This document shows, one piece after another, positions 35,926 through 43,314 of a stretch of DNA of 64,000 bases (the stretch's first letter is position 1; each line of letters begins with the position of its first letter). The position numbers were made by a program, and so were the translations under genes. The notes under the pieces were generated by a model. It was given only the letters and a program-made list of their open reading frames with translations. It ran no database searches and had not been told where the DNA came from. The stretch comes from Acidobacteriota bacterium (lineage in GTDB: Bacteria; Acidobacteriota; Thermoanaerobaculia; Gp7-AA8), in NCBI GenBank assembly GCA_003223645.1, contig QHVT01000009.1:124001-188000 (forward strand), read 5' to 3'.

Positions 35926-36567
35926 TCAAATCAATCCCAAATCAATCGCCCTCAACACCGCACGCGTGCGATCACGCACGCCTAACTTCGAAAGCACCGA
36001 CGAGATGTGGTTCTTCACCGTTCCGTCGGAGATGTTGAGGAGCTCGGAGATTTCGCGGTTGCTGTAGCCGCCGGCGAGGAAACGGAGAATCGTGCGTTCG
36101 CGGTCGGTGAGGGGCTCGGGGAGGTCGGCGGACTCGAACGAGACGGCGCTGCCGTCGAGGGCGCGGACGATGCGTTCGGTGATGACGGGCTCGATGCAGG
36201 TGCCTCCGGCGGCGAGAGTGCGGATGGCGTTGGTGAGGCGTTCGAGTGAAACGTCTTTGAGGAGCCAGCCTTTGGCGCCGGCGCGGACGGCGTCGAAGAG
36301 CATGGAGTCATCGTCGAAGGTCGTAAGGATGAGCGCGGGCGGCAATGTGCCGCGCTCGCGGAGTGCGCGCAGGACGCCGACGCCGTCGCGTTTGGGCATG
36401 CGCAGGTCGAGCAGCACGACGTCCGGCTTTTCGCGCTCGATGACTTCGATCGCTTCGTCGCCGTCCGCCGCTTCGGCGACGACGGAGATGTCGGGGTTCA
36501 GCTTGAGCAGCGCGCGCAGCCCTTCGCGGACGATGGTCTGGTCTTCGACGAGGCAGACGCGGATCAT
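35926..36567 (-). CDS. NarL/LuxR-type response regulator
   Basis: The 213-residue protein starts with a receiver domain (LVEDQ near residue 6, phospho-acceptor Asp in VVLLDLRMPKRDG at about residue 53, Lys in GWLLKD) and ends with a LuxR-type helix-turn-helix (LTDRERTILRFLAGGYSNREISELLN, SDGTVKNHISSVLSKLGVRDRT). It partners with the kinase encoded directly upstream (ATGA overlap) and is the last gene of a six-gene operon. Confidence 0.95.
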   Translation of the reverse strand: MIRVCLVEDQTIVREGLRALLKLNPDISVVAEAADGDEAIEVIEREKPDVVLLDLRMPKRDGVGVLRALRERGTLPPALILTTFDDDSMLFDAVRAGAKGWLLKDVSLERLTNAIRTLAAGGTCIEPVITERIVRALDGSAVSFESADLPEPLTDRERTILRFLAGGYSNREISELLNISDGTVKNHISSVLSKLGVRDRTRAVLRAIDLGLI

Positions 36568-37661
36568 GTCGCGCTCTCCATCGGCAATCGAATGTGGACT
36601 TCGAATCCGCGGCCGCGCATCGACTGCACTTCGAGCGTGCCGCCGGCGTGGGTGATGCGCTCGCGCATGCCGAGGAGACCGTTGCCGAATTGCACGCGAT
36701 CCGTGCCGACGCCGTCGTCGCGCGCGTCGATGGCGAGCGCGTGATCGACGTGGGCGACGGTCAGCCAGAGATTGCGCGCGTTGGAGTGGCGCACGGCGTT
36801 CGTGACGATCTCCTGCGCCGCGCGCAGCGCGGTCTCGGCGACCGCGGGATTCGTGACGGCGACGTCGTGCGCGTCGATCTGAATCAACGGCGACTTGACG
36901 ACATCACTCAACGAGCGCAGCGACGCGGCGAGATCGAGCGGCTCGTTCTCGCGCAGGCGGCTCACGACGTCGCGCACGTCGGCGAGGAGCAGTTTCGTGA
37001 GGGACTGACTCTTGTCGATGTGCTCGCGCGCCTCGCCGCCCGCGAGATGGCTCGCCACTTCGAGGTTGATGCTGAGCGCGGTGAGGTGATGTCCGATCAG
37101 GTCGTGCAGGTCACGCGCGATGCGCAAGCGTTCTTCCGACCGGCTGCGCAAGTCGAGCAGTCCCGTCGCCACACGCAGCTCCGCATTCGCCTCGGCGAGC
37201 GCCTGTTTCGCCTCGCGCTCTTCATGCGCCACGCGCGCGGCGAACATGCCGAAGAACTGGAACGCGAAATATCCGAGGAGCTTCAGCAGAGCATCGAGAT
37301 CCCACTTCGTGAACAACAGCGCGGCGATCGACTGCACGACGATCCAGATGATCGCGGTTGCGAGAGGCGCTCCGCCGAGCTGCCCGGCCACGATGACGAG
37401 CAGCACTTCGATGAAGCCCTGCGGCTGCAGCGCGACGCAGACCAGCGCGAGCAGCGATTGCAGGACGATGAACACGAGCTTCGAGAAATCGGAGCAGTCG
37501 TGGCGCGTTGCCAGTGCGAAGCAGAGGACGAACGCGACCATCGCCGCCATCCAGACGTATCCCGCGGTCGTGAGGAGCCGCCCGTTCTGTGCGCTCCAGA
37601 TCAGGTGAGGCACCGCGACGATCACCCACGTGAGGAGGCCGACTGCTCGAAGGGCGCGCAT
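36564..37661 (-). CDS. Membrane histidine kinase (HisKA_3 type)
   Basis: The 365-residue protein has six hydrophobic N-terminal segments (1-150), then a DesK/NarX-type dimerisation domain with the phospho-acceptor His in RIARDLHDLIGHHLTAL near residue 185, and an HATPase domain (NAVRHSNARN, ARDDGVG, GNGLLGMRERI). No extracellular sensor is obvious, so it may sense membrane state. Its start lies 1 base after the stop of the upstream outer-membrane protein gene (TGACATG), joining the kinase to the transport operon it may control. Confidence 0.93.
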   Translation of the reverse strand: MRALRAVGLLTWVIVAVPHLIWSAQNGRLLTTAGYVWMAAMVAFVLCFALATRHDCSDFSKLVFIVLQSLLALVCVALQPQGFIEVLLVIVAGQLGGAPLATAIIWIVVQSIAALLFTKWDLDALLKLLGYFAFQFFGMFAARVAHEEREAKQALAEANAELRVATGLLDLRSRSEERLRIARDLHDLIGHHLTALSINLEVASHLAGGEAREHIDKSQSLTKLLLADVRDVVSRLRENEPLDLAASLRSLSDVVKSPLIQIDAHDVAVTNPAVAETALRAAQEIVTNAVRHSNARNLWLTVAHVDHALAIDARDDGVGTDRVQFGNGLLGMRERITHAGGTLEVQSMRGRGFEVHIRLPMESAT

Positions 37662-37662
37662 G

Positions 37663-38577
37663 TCAGAAGTAATAGCGTAGCCCGACGCTCGTCAATCGCG
37701 CGACCGGTTTCTCGCGTCCGACGAATTCGGTGTCGATCAGATAGGCGCTGATGTTCGGCCGCAGCTTGCGCGTGATCGACGCGCGGAGGATCGTCGAGCG
37801 GTCGCGGATGCTGGTCAGCGCGATGAGCTCCGCGTCGATCTTTGCGTTCACGAACGGGCGATAGATTCGCGCAAGCGCATACGTTTTCTGATCGCGATAG
37901 AGCTCGAAGACGACGTTGATGTCGTTCGTGAACGTGTACTGTCCGCCCGCCAGCGCGCGATGTTGGGTCGCCTCGGCGTGCAGCTCGAGGGCGTTGCCGA
38001 AGACGCGGGCGAGCGCGATTCCCGCTGTGGAGCGGCGCCCGCTTCGGGCGCCGGAATCTCGCGAGAAATCGGCGGCCGAAGCGGCCGCCGCTCCACTACT
38101 TCTCCAGACGATCGACACGTCCGTTCCGCGGATCAAGCGATACACGCGTGCGGCGTACTGGCCGTTTTCCAGTGCGTAGAGCGACACGTTCGTGTCGCGG
38201 ACGAAGACGTCGGCGCGGATCATGTCGACGCCGCGATACGCCGAGCGGCGATCGTTCGGATCGGTCGGATCTTTCGCGGGGCCGACGAACGATGTGGGAT
38301 TCCAGCCGTAACCGGTCCCCCACTTTTCGATCACGCGTCCCGCCGTCACATCGAGCCATTTCGCGACGTGCAGCTGCGCGTACGCTTCGCCGGCATCCAA
38401 TCCCGTTGTCGCATCGGCGCGCAGTTTCACGTGCAGCTTCCACCGCTCGCTCGACAGATTGCCGAACGCGCTGACGTCGGCGACGTGCGACTGCGTCGGC
38501 ATCAGCTGCGACTCGCCGCCGCCGGAACCAAAGACGCGCAGCGTGGCCGCGATTAAGACGATGGTTGCGTTTACCAT
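37663..38577 (-). CDS. Outer-membrane beta-barrel-like protein with an in-frame palindrome
   Basis: The 304-residue protein has a start ATG (38577) overlapping the LolA-like gene's stop. An N-terminal hydrophobic segment (MVNATIVLIAATLRVF) is followed by strands ending in aromatic residues: WKLHVKLRADATTG, KWLDVTAGRVIEKWGTGYGW, a terminal LTSVGLRYYF. This fits an outer-membrane barrel of the kind found beside MacB-type and LolA-like genes. Residues 161-184 ([14 protein letters not shown] ... GRRST) are encoded exactly by a 70-bp palindrome found elsewhere in the window, so the gene took an in-frame insertion. The upstream open frame is spurious. Confidence 0.82.
   Translation of the reverse strand: MVNATIVLIAATLRVFGSGGGESQLMPTQSHVADVSAFGNLSSERWKLHVKLRADATTGLDAGEAYAQLHVAKWLDVTAGRVIEKWGTGYGWNPTSFVGPAKDPTDPNDRRSAYRGVDMIRADVFVRDTNVSLYALENGQYAARVYRLIRGTDVSIVWRSSGAAAASAADFSRDSGARSGRRSTAGIALARVFGNALELHAEATQHRALAGGQYTFTNDINVVFELYRDQKTYALARIYRPFVNAKIDAELIALTSIRDRSTILRASITRKLRPNISAYLIDTEFVGREKPVARLTSVGLRYYF
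38027..38096. repeat. GTGGAGCGG palindrome inside the outer-membrane gene
   Basis: A 70-bp element with inverted ends GTGGAGCGGCG and CGCCGCTCCAC holds two internal hairpins (GGCGCCCG-CTT-CGGGCGCC and GGCGGCCG-AA-GCGGCCGCC) and a central TCTCGCGAGA. It lies in frame in the reverse-strand gene. Other copies are at 41484-41553, 53619-53688 and, partly, 60735-60799 and 6643-6670. Confidence 0.92.
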
Positions 38578-39272
38578 TTGCCCAACGAGTCCTTCGTGAA
38601 CATCTTGTCGGGATTGGTGCGCTCGCCGAGGTTGGCGTAGTGCATCGTCGTGCGGCGTCCGGGGCGCACGAGGTCTTCGATCTCGATGTCGCTGACGACG
38701 CGGCGGCCCGACATCGTCGTGAACTTGCGATAGTGGGCGCGCTTGAGCAGCTTGCCCGACGCGACGTAGAAGTCGGCGCGTTGCGGCTCGTACGACGTGC
38801 GATCGATCCAGAGACGCACGCTCTTGTACGACAGCGACGGATCTTTCGCTTCGAGCTCGAGCACCCACGCGTCGCCGTCTTCGCTGGCCGACTTCGCGCT
38901 GTAATCAATGGTGAAGCTCGTGCGCGCGACGTCGCCGTTCGACGCCTGTCCCATCAAGCGCTGCAGCGGCGAGATGCGAATCGGGCGGCTGGCCGACGGC
39001 ATGTAGATCCACATCGCGTCGCGCAGCATCAGGAGAAACTTCCCTTTCTCCGTCGCCGGCGCGGTGAACTCGACGACGCTGCGGTCGCTCCCTTTGCCGT
39101 ACACGCGGAACTTCGACGTGTCGGAATGCGCGCCGTCATAACTCGTCAGCTCGACGTCGACGGCGAAACTGCCGAGCGGATTGCGGAACTCGTCGCTGCG
39201 CGCAAGGATCGATGCGGCGTCTTCGGCGCGGAGCGTGGTGGTGAAGAGGAGGATGAGGAGGAGCCGTTTCAT
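38571..39272 (-). CDS. LolA-like outer membrane lipoprotein-sorting protein
   Basis: The 233-residue protein has a signal peptide (MKRLLLILLFTTTLRAED). The body (ILARSDEFRNPLGSFAVDVEL, VVEFTAPATEKGKFLLMLRD, WIYMPSASRPIRISPLQRLMGQ) matches the pfam17131-type LolA-like family: an incomplete beta-barrel that binds acyl chains in the periplasm. It lies directly after a LolD/FtsX-like transporter, suggesting the three act together in moving a lipophilic substrate to the outer membrane. AAAGGA precedes the ATG. Its stop overlaps the next gene by 7 bases. Confidence 0.88.
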   Translation of the reverse strand: MKRLLLILLFTTTLRAEDAASILARSDEFRNPLGSFAVDVELTSYDGAHSDTSKFRVYGKGSDRSVVEFTAPATEKGKFLLMLRDAMWIYMPSASRPIRISPLQRLMGQASNGDVARTSFTIDYSAKSASEDGDAWVLELEAKDPSLSYKSVRLWIDRTSYEPQRADFYVASGKLLKRAHYRKFTTMSGRRVVSDIEIEDLVRPGRRTTMHYANLGERTNPDKMFTKDSLGKW

Positions 39273-39313
39273 GTTGATTCCTTTCGAGTGGAGCGGGTCG
39301 GGCGTATGGGCGC

Positions 39314-39397
39314 GCATAGGCTCATAGGCGCATAGGCTCAGAGGCTCAGAGGAAGGCCACCTTTGAGCCAGTGAGCCTATGAGCCTGTGAGCCTCTA
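39314..39397. repeat. Palindrome with GAGCCTAT-type short repeats
   Basis: The arms consist of repeated CATAGGCTC/AGAGGCTC units and their complements (GTGAGCCTATGAGCCT). It lies between the permease and the LolA-like gene and covers the permease's stop codon. A second copy is at 55157-55262. Confidence 0.8.
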
Positions 39398-40597
39398 AAT
39401 GTGTCCCAGCGCGTCGACGATCTTCATCCGCGAGGCTTTCCACGCGGGGAAAATCGCCGACAGCGTTGCGGTGATGACGGAGATGACGAACGACGTGACG
39501 AGGACGGCGGGCTGCAGGAGGATGTGCAGCGGATAGCCGCGCGTGTAGCCGGGAGGCGGCGGGAGCATGACGTTGCCGCTGTTGATGAGCTGCGCGAGGG
39601 CGACGCCGGCGAGAATGCCGAGGAGACCGCCGATGACGCCGATGAGGAAGCCTTCGGCGAAGAACATCCGCCACACTTTGCTGCGCGTCGTGCCGACGGC
39701 GAGGAGCGTGCCGATCTCGCGCGTGCGCTCGAACACCGACATCACGATCGTGTTGGCGACGCTGAAGACGACGGTCCCGAAGACGATCAGGCCGAGAAAG
39801 CCGAAGATGCCGTTGTAGAGCATCACGACCTGGTGGTAGAAGCTCGCGAGCTGCGACCAGTCCTTCGACTCGAGTGTCGTCGCGTACTTTTGTCTGATCG
39901 ACGCTTCGACCGCGGCAGTGTCCTCGGTCGTTTTCAAAAACACGAGCAGCTTCTCGATCTTCGCCGTCTGCAGCAGCTGCTGCGCGCCTTCGATCGGCAT
40001 TTTGATCGCGCGATCGTCGTACTCGCGCACGCCGGTCGTGATCACGCCGGCGACGCGGACGTCCATCGCGTTCAATGATCCCGTGACCGTCGTCGTCATC
40101 AGCGTCAGGTAGTCGCCCGGCTTCGCCTTCATCGACTTCGCGAGTCCGGCGCCGATGAGGATCGCGTCGAGCTCGTGGTCGGGCAGTTGCGTGCCGCTCA
40201 CGAGGCGGTGCGATTCCGACTCGCGGTCTTTCCGCGGCTCGACCGCGGTGGCGATGTACGTTTCCGACTTGTCGCCGTTGCTGATGAGACCCATGAGCGT
40301 GATCTGCGCGGCGGTCGTGCGCACGCGTGGATCGCGCTCGATCTCCTTGCGGATCGCGTCCGCGTTTTCGAGTCCGTACTCGAGCGGCTTCTGCGACTCC
40401 GCTTTCGCGTAGCCGGCTTTGAAGAGTTGTAGATGACCGATGCGGCGGATCGTGCTCTCGCGCAGTCCGCGGAACGTGATCGCTTTGTAGCCGCCGAAGA
40501 GGATGAGGCCGACCGCGCCGAAAACGATGACGGCGAGCGTGATCGCGGAGCGGCGGCGATTGCGGAAGATGTTGCGCAGTGCGAGTTTGGTGAACAT
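39395..40597 (-). CDS. FtsX/MacB-like ABC transporter permease
   Basis: The 400-residue protein shows the four-helix MacB/LolE layout: one N-terminal helix (ITLAVIVFGAVGLILFGGY), a periplasmic domain of about 230 residues, then three C-terminal helices (LGLIVFGTVVFSVANTIVMS, FLIGVIGGLLGILAGVALAQ, VLVTSFVISVITATLSAIFPA). FERTREIGTLLAVGTTRSKVW is the coupling motif of the family. With the LolD-like ATPase it should form a mechanotransmission-type transporter acting on periplasmic lipidic substrates. Confidence 0.92.
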   Translation of the reverse strand: MFTKLALRNIFRNRRRSAITLAVIVFGAVGLILFGGYKAITFRGLRESTIRRIGHLQLFKAGYAKAESQKPLEYGLENADAIRKEIERDPRVRTTAAQITLMGLISNGDKSETYIATAVEPRKDRESESHRLVSGTQLPDHELDAILIGAGLAKSMKAKPGDYLTLMTTTVTGSLNAMDVRVAGVITTGVREYDDRAIKMPIEGAQQLLQTAKIEKLLVFLKTTEDTAAVEASIRQKYATTLESKDWSQLASFYHQVVMLYNGIFGFLGLIVFGTVVFSVANTIVMSVFERTREIGTLLAVGTTRSKVWRMFFAEGFLIGVIGGLLGILAGVALAQLINSGNVMLPPPPGYTRGYPLHILLQPAVLVTSFVISVITATLSAIFPAWKASRMKIVDALGHI

Positions 40598-40608
40598 GGA
40601 TGCTCCTT

Positions 40609-40724
40609 AGATGGCGGATGGCAGTTAGATGGCGGATGGCAGATGGCGGATGGCGGAGGCGGAGGTGGCGGCGAGATGGTGAGCAGGCATCTGCTCCGCC
40701 ATCTGCCATCCGCCATCTGCCATC
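40609..40724. repeat. Palindrome with GATGGCA-type heptads across the LolD-like 3' end
   Basis: The arms consist of 7-bp units (GATGGCA/GATGGCG and complement) with a 45-base loop. It covers about the last 33 codons and the stop codon of the ATPase gene and the short spacer before the permease. Other copies are at 51597-51682 and 55528-55647. Confidence 0.88.
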
Positions 40725-41401
40725 CTGTCGACGCGTCCGTCCCGGATGTGCACGACTCGCCCGGCACGGGCCATCAAGGCGGGATCGTGCGTGGAGAAGA
40801 CGAACGTGCAGTTGGTGGTCGTGTTGATCTCGCCGAGGAGATCGAGGATGCGCGCGCCGGTGTCGGAGTCGAGATTCGCGGTCGGCTCGTCAGCGATCAC
40901 GAGCTTCGGATCGCCGGCCATCGCGCGCGCGATCGCCACGCGCTGGCGCTGGCCGCCGGAGAGTTGATCCGGACGCTGGCGCGCGTGATCGGCGAGGCCG
41001 ACGAGCTCGAGCCAGCGCTCGACGCGCTCGCGACGCTCGCGGCGCGGCGTCCCGCGCAGCAGCAGCGGATACTCGACGTTCTGCCACGCCGTGAGCACCG
41101 GAATCAGATTGAAGGTTTGGAAGACGAAGCCGAGGACGTCGCGACGCGTGGCGGCGAGCCGGTGCAGCGGCAGCGCGGTGACGTCGGCGCCGTCGATGAC
41201 GATCCGTCCGCGATCCGGCTTGTCGATGCAGCCGATGAGGTTGAGGAGCGTCGTTTTGCCGCTGCCCGAGGGACCGGCGAGCGCGAGGAAGTCACCGCGC
41301 GTGATGTCGAGCGAGACGTCAGCGAGCGCGCGCACCGACACGCGGCCGAGGCGGTAGGACTTATCGATCGAAGTGAGTTGAACGACAGATTGCTTGTTCA
41401 T
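40625..41401 (-). CDS. LolD-like ABC transporter ATP-binding protein
   Basis: The protein has 258 residues. Walker A GPSGSGKTT near residue 42, Q-loop VFQTFNLIP, signature LSGGQRQRVAIARAMAG, Walker B VIADEPTANLDS and H-loop FSTHDP are intact; the sequence is of LolD/MacB type. The conserved domain ends at about residue 225 (VVHIRDGRVDR); the remaining 33 residues (MADGGWQMAEQMPAHHLAAT...) are encoded by a repeat palindrome, which has replaced or extended the natural C-terminus. It heads a six-gene operon running to 35926. The ATG at 41401 is preferred to a TTG at 41410. Confidence 0.92.
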   Translation of the reverse strand: MNKQSVVQLTSIDKSYRLGRVSVRALADVSLDITRGDFLALAGPSGSGKTTLLNLIGCIDKPDRGRIVIDGADVTALPLHRLAATRRDVLGFVFQTFNLIPVLTAWQNVEYPLLLRGTPRRERRERVERWLELVGLADHARQRPDQLSGGQRQRVAIARAMAGDPKLVIADEPTANLDSDTGARILDLLGEINTTTNCTFVFSTHDPALMARAGRVVHIRDGRVDRMADGGWQMAEQMPAHHLAATSASAIRHLPSAI

Positions 41402-41483
41402 ACGCGTCAATATGGACGCGCGGGCTCAAATGCACATGTGCTGATGGGGTGAAGCGTCGAGCATGACTTTCGGCAGGGTCGAG

Positions 41484-41553
41484 TGGAGCGGCGGCCGCTT
41501 CGGCCGCCGGTTTTCGCGAGAATTCGGCGCCCGAGAGCGGGCGCCGCTCCACA
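41484..41553. repeat. GTGGAGCGG palindrome, intergenic
   Basis: A complete 70-bp copy in the orientation opposite to 38027-38096, located between the LolD-like operon start and the lmo0937-like gene. It differs by a few bases in the loops and at the centre (TTTTCGCGAGAATT). Confidence 0.9.
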
Positions 41554-41586
41554 GGTCCGGCAATGACCTTGCACTGTCCGGCCCGC

Positions 41587-41742
41587 ATGGGCAATTTACT
41601 TTGGCTGATCATCATCATCCTCATCATCCTCTGGCTCGGCGGGTTCACGCTCCATCTTGGCGGCGGGTTGATTCACATCCTGCTCGTCATCGCGCTGATC
41701 CTGGTGATCGTGCGGCTCGTCAGCGGAAGACGCGTGTTGTAA
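41587..41742 (+). CDS. lmo0937-family small membrane protein
   Basis: The 51-residue protein reads MGNLLWLIIIILIILWLGGF, a short THLGGG-like loop (TLHLGGGLIH), a second helix (ILLVIALILVIVRL) and VSGRRVL. This two-helix pattern with a central GG-x-x-IHLLLV is that of the lmo0937/DUF5670 family, found in many bacteria, often stress-linked in expression; no function is known. It is short enough to be missed by length cut-offs. Confidence 0.85.
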   Translation: MGNLLWLIIIILIILWLGGFTLHLGGGLIHILLVIALILVIVRLVSGRRVL

Positions 41743-41791
41743 CGCATCAGGCAGCTTTTGTGCAGGCCATTGCGTGCCGAAGGAGTACGCA

Positions 41792-42196
41792 ATGGCTGTT
41801 GCTGTCAGTTCCGCCTGGGCGCCGCGGATGCGCGCGCTTCTCCGCATCGTGACCGGTCTTCTGTTCCTTTTGCACGGGACGCAAAAGCTCTTCGCCTTCC
41901 CCGACCCATCGCAGGCGATGCCGCATCTTCCGCCGCTGATGATGGTGGCGGCGATCATCGAGCTGGTGTGCGGCGCGCTCCTGGCGATCGGGCTGCTGAC
42001 GCGCTTCGCGGCGTTCGTCGCCGCCGGCGAGATGGCCGTCGCTTACTTCAAGGCGCACGCGCCGCACAACTTCTGGCCGACGATGAATCAGGGAGAGCTG
42101 GCGGTGCTGTACTGCTTCGTCTTTCTCTACTTCGCGTTCGCCGGCGCGGGCGCGTGGTCGATCGACGGGCTGATCGGAAAGAATCGCGCGCGTTAG
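41792..42196 (+). CDS. DoxX-family membrane protein
   Basis: The 134-residue protein has four hydrophobic segments. The N-terminal RALLRIVTGLLFLLHGTQKLFAFPD is the DoxX signature; PPLMMVAAIIELVCGALLAIGLLTRFAAF and MAVAYFKAHAP also match. Relatives occur in thiosulfate oxidation and in a mycobacterial redox complex, but most are uncharacterised. The AAGGAG at 41780-41785 fixes the ATG at 41792 over an upstream GTG. Confidence 0.9.
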   Translation: MAVAVSSAWAPRMRALLRIVTGLLFLLHGTQKLFAFPDPSQAMPHLPPLMMVAAIIELVCGALLAIGLLTRFAAFVAAGEMAVAYFKAHAPHNFWPTMNQGELAVLYCFVFLYFAFAGAGAWSIDGLIGKNRAR

Positions 42197-42204
42197 TAGA
42201 CTGC

Positions 42205-42313
42205 CAGAAACGACGATCTCAGGCGCGTTGCGCCGCTCGAAGCCGCAGGTCGTGAGGTGGCGACAAGCATGCCGCGAGGCGGAGCAATCCACGCAGCCGG
42301 CCGTGCCGGCTTA
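42205..42313. repeat. 109-bp dispersed element ending at the BtpA stop codon
   Basis: The sequence AGGCGCGTTGCGCCGCTCGA ... GCGGAGCAATCCACGCAGCC ... CGGCT is repeated with about 90% identity at 58177-58283. It holds small hairpins but is not one long palindrome. In both places the far end includes the stop codon of a reverse-strand gene. Confidence 0.85.
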
Positions 42314-43084
42314 GCGTTTGAATGCGCGCACGAGCGCTTCGACACGCTGCGGATCGATGCGTCCGTCGTTCTTCAGCGACGTGCCGACGATCGCCGCGTC
42401 CGCGTCGGCGAACTCGCTCGCGTTCTCCGCGGTGAGCCCGCTGCCCACGAGGAGCGGCGCGTCGGGAATCGCTTCGCGCAGCATGCGCAGACGCGACGGG
42501 TCCGCCGCGGCGCCGGTGGCCGCGCCGGTGACGATGATCGCGTCGGCGAATCCGCGCTCGCGCAGATCTTTGGGCGACGGCTCGCCGAGGGGCGTCGCGT
42601 GTTTCACGAGATAGTCGGCGAAGATGAATGTGCTCGGAGTCAGCGACGCGCGCTTGCGCATCGTGGCGTATGCATCGCCTTCGATGATGCCCTGATCCGT
42701 GACCATCACGCCGGTGTGCACGTTGACGCGAATGAACGCCGCGCCCGTCGCCGCGGCGATCGCGAGCGCGGAGAGCGCATCGTTGCGCAGCACGTTCACG
42801 CCGAACGGAATGTCGATCTCGCGCTGAATCTCCGTGATGACGCGCGTCATCGCCGCGACGGTCTCCGCTTCGACGCGCCCGCGTGTGAACGGACGATCGC
42901 CGTAGTTCTCGATCACAAAGCCGTCGCAGCCGCCGGCAGCGATCGCGCGCGCATCGCGCAGCGCATCCTCGATCACCGCATCGAGCGAAGCGAAGAGCGG
43001 CGCGCCGGGAAGCGCACCGAGGTGCACCATTCCGAAGACGGCGCGCCTGGAGAAAAGCTGGGCGAATGCAGAACGATTGAGCAT
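42311..43084 (-). CDS. BtpA/SgcQ-family TIM-barrel protein
   Basis: The 257-residue protein starts with VFGMVHLGALPGAPLF, the family's first strand, then GGCDGFVIENYGDRPF, IPFGVNVLRNDALSALAIAA, FIRVNVHTGVMVTDQG and PLLVGSGLTAEN. These are the signature motifs of the BtpA family, TIM-barrel proteins first linked to photosystem I biogenesis and related to SgcQ; the enzymatic activity is unclear. It is transcribed away from cysS, with nested palindromes between. Confidence 0.92.
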   Translation of the reverse strand: MLNRSAFAQLFSRRAVFGMVHLGALPGAPLFASLDAVIEDALRDARAIAAGGCDGFVIENYGDRPFTRGRVEAETVAAMTRVITEIQREIDIPFGVNVLRNDALSALAIAAATGAAFIRVNVHTGVMVTDQGIIEGDAYATMRKRASLTPSTFIFADYLVKHATPLGEPSPKDLRERGFADAIIVTGAATGAAADPSRLRMLREAIPDAPLLVGSGLTAENASEFADADAAIVGTSLKNDGRIDPQRVEALVRAFKR

Positions 43085-43096
43085 GGATGCTTCTCG

Positions 43097-43301
43097 TCTC
43101 TCCCGAGCCCACGCCCGAGTGCGAGGAGAGCGGGCATCCTGCCCGCCTCCGGGGGCGGGCGGGACGCCCGCTCTCCTCGATGCGGGCTCGGGCTCGGGCT
43201 CGGGCTCGGGAAGAGATCGTGACCGGCAACTATAACCAAAGGCGAAGCTTCAGCTTCGCCGTGCTCATAGGCAAGCGACGGCAGCGCCGTCGCTTGCCTA
43301 T
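43097..43301. repeat. Nested palindromes and two hairpins upstream of cysS
   Basis: Outer arms of GAGCCC/GGGCTC units enclose a second palindrome at 43123-43178 (GAGGAGAGCGGGC at one end, GCCCGCTCTCCTC at the other). Two further perfect hairpins follow: 43241-43260 (GGCGAAGCTTCAGCTTCGCC) and 43267-43301 (stem ATAGGCAAGCGACGGC). The inner element also occurs at 45659-45716, inside a different family. Confidence 0.85.
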
Positions 43302-43314
43302 AATCCGGTCGCAA

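Noticed and set aside
38571-40709. Single 712-codon minus-strand frame joining permease region and LolA-like protein
   Set aside because: Only the part from 39272 is a real protein (LolA-like with its own signal peptide and ribosome binding site); the rest is out of frame with the permease.
41361-41648. 95-codon minus-strand frame across the 70-bp palindrome at 41484
   Set aside because: It only reads the palindrome and the antisense of the lmo0937-like gene; no domain.
43241-43301. T-box-like regulation of cysS from the two hairpins upstream
   Set aside because: There is no T-box sequence or specifier loop, and the hairpins are perfect short palindromes like others in the window.
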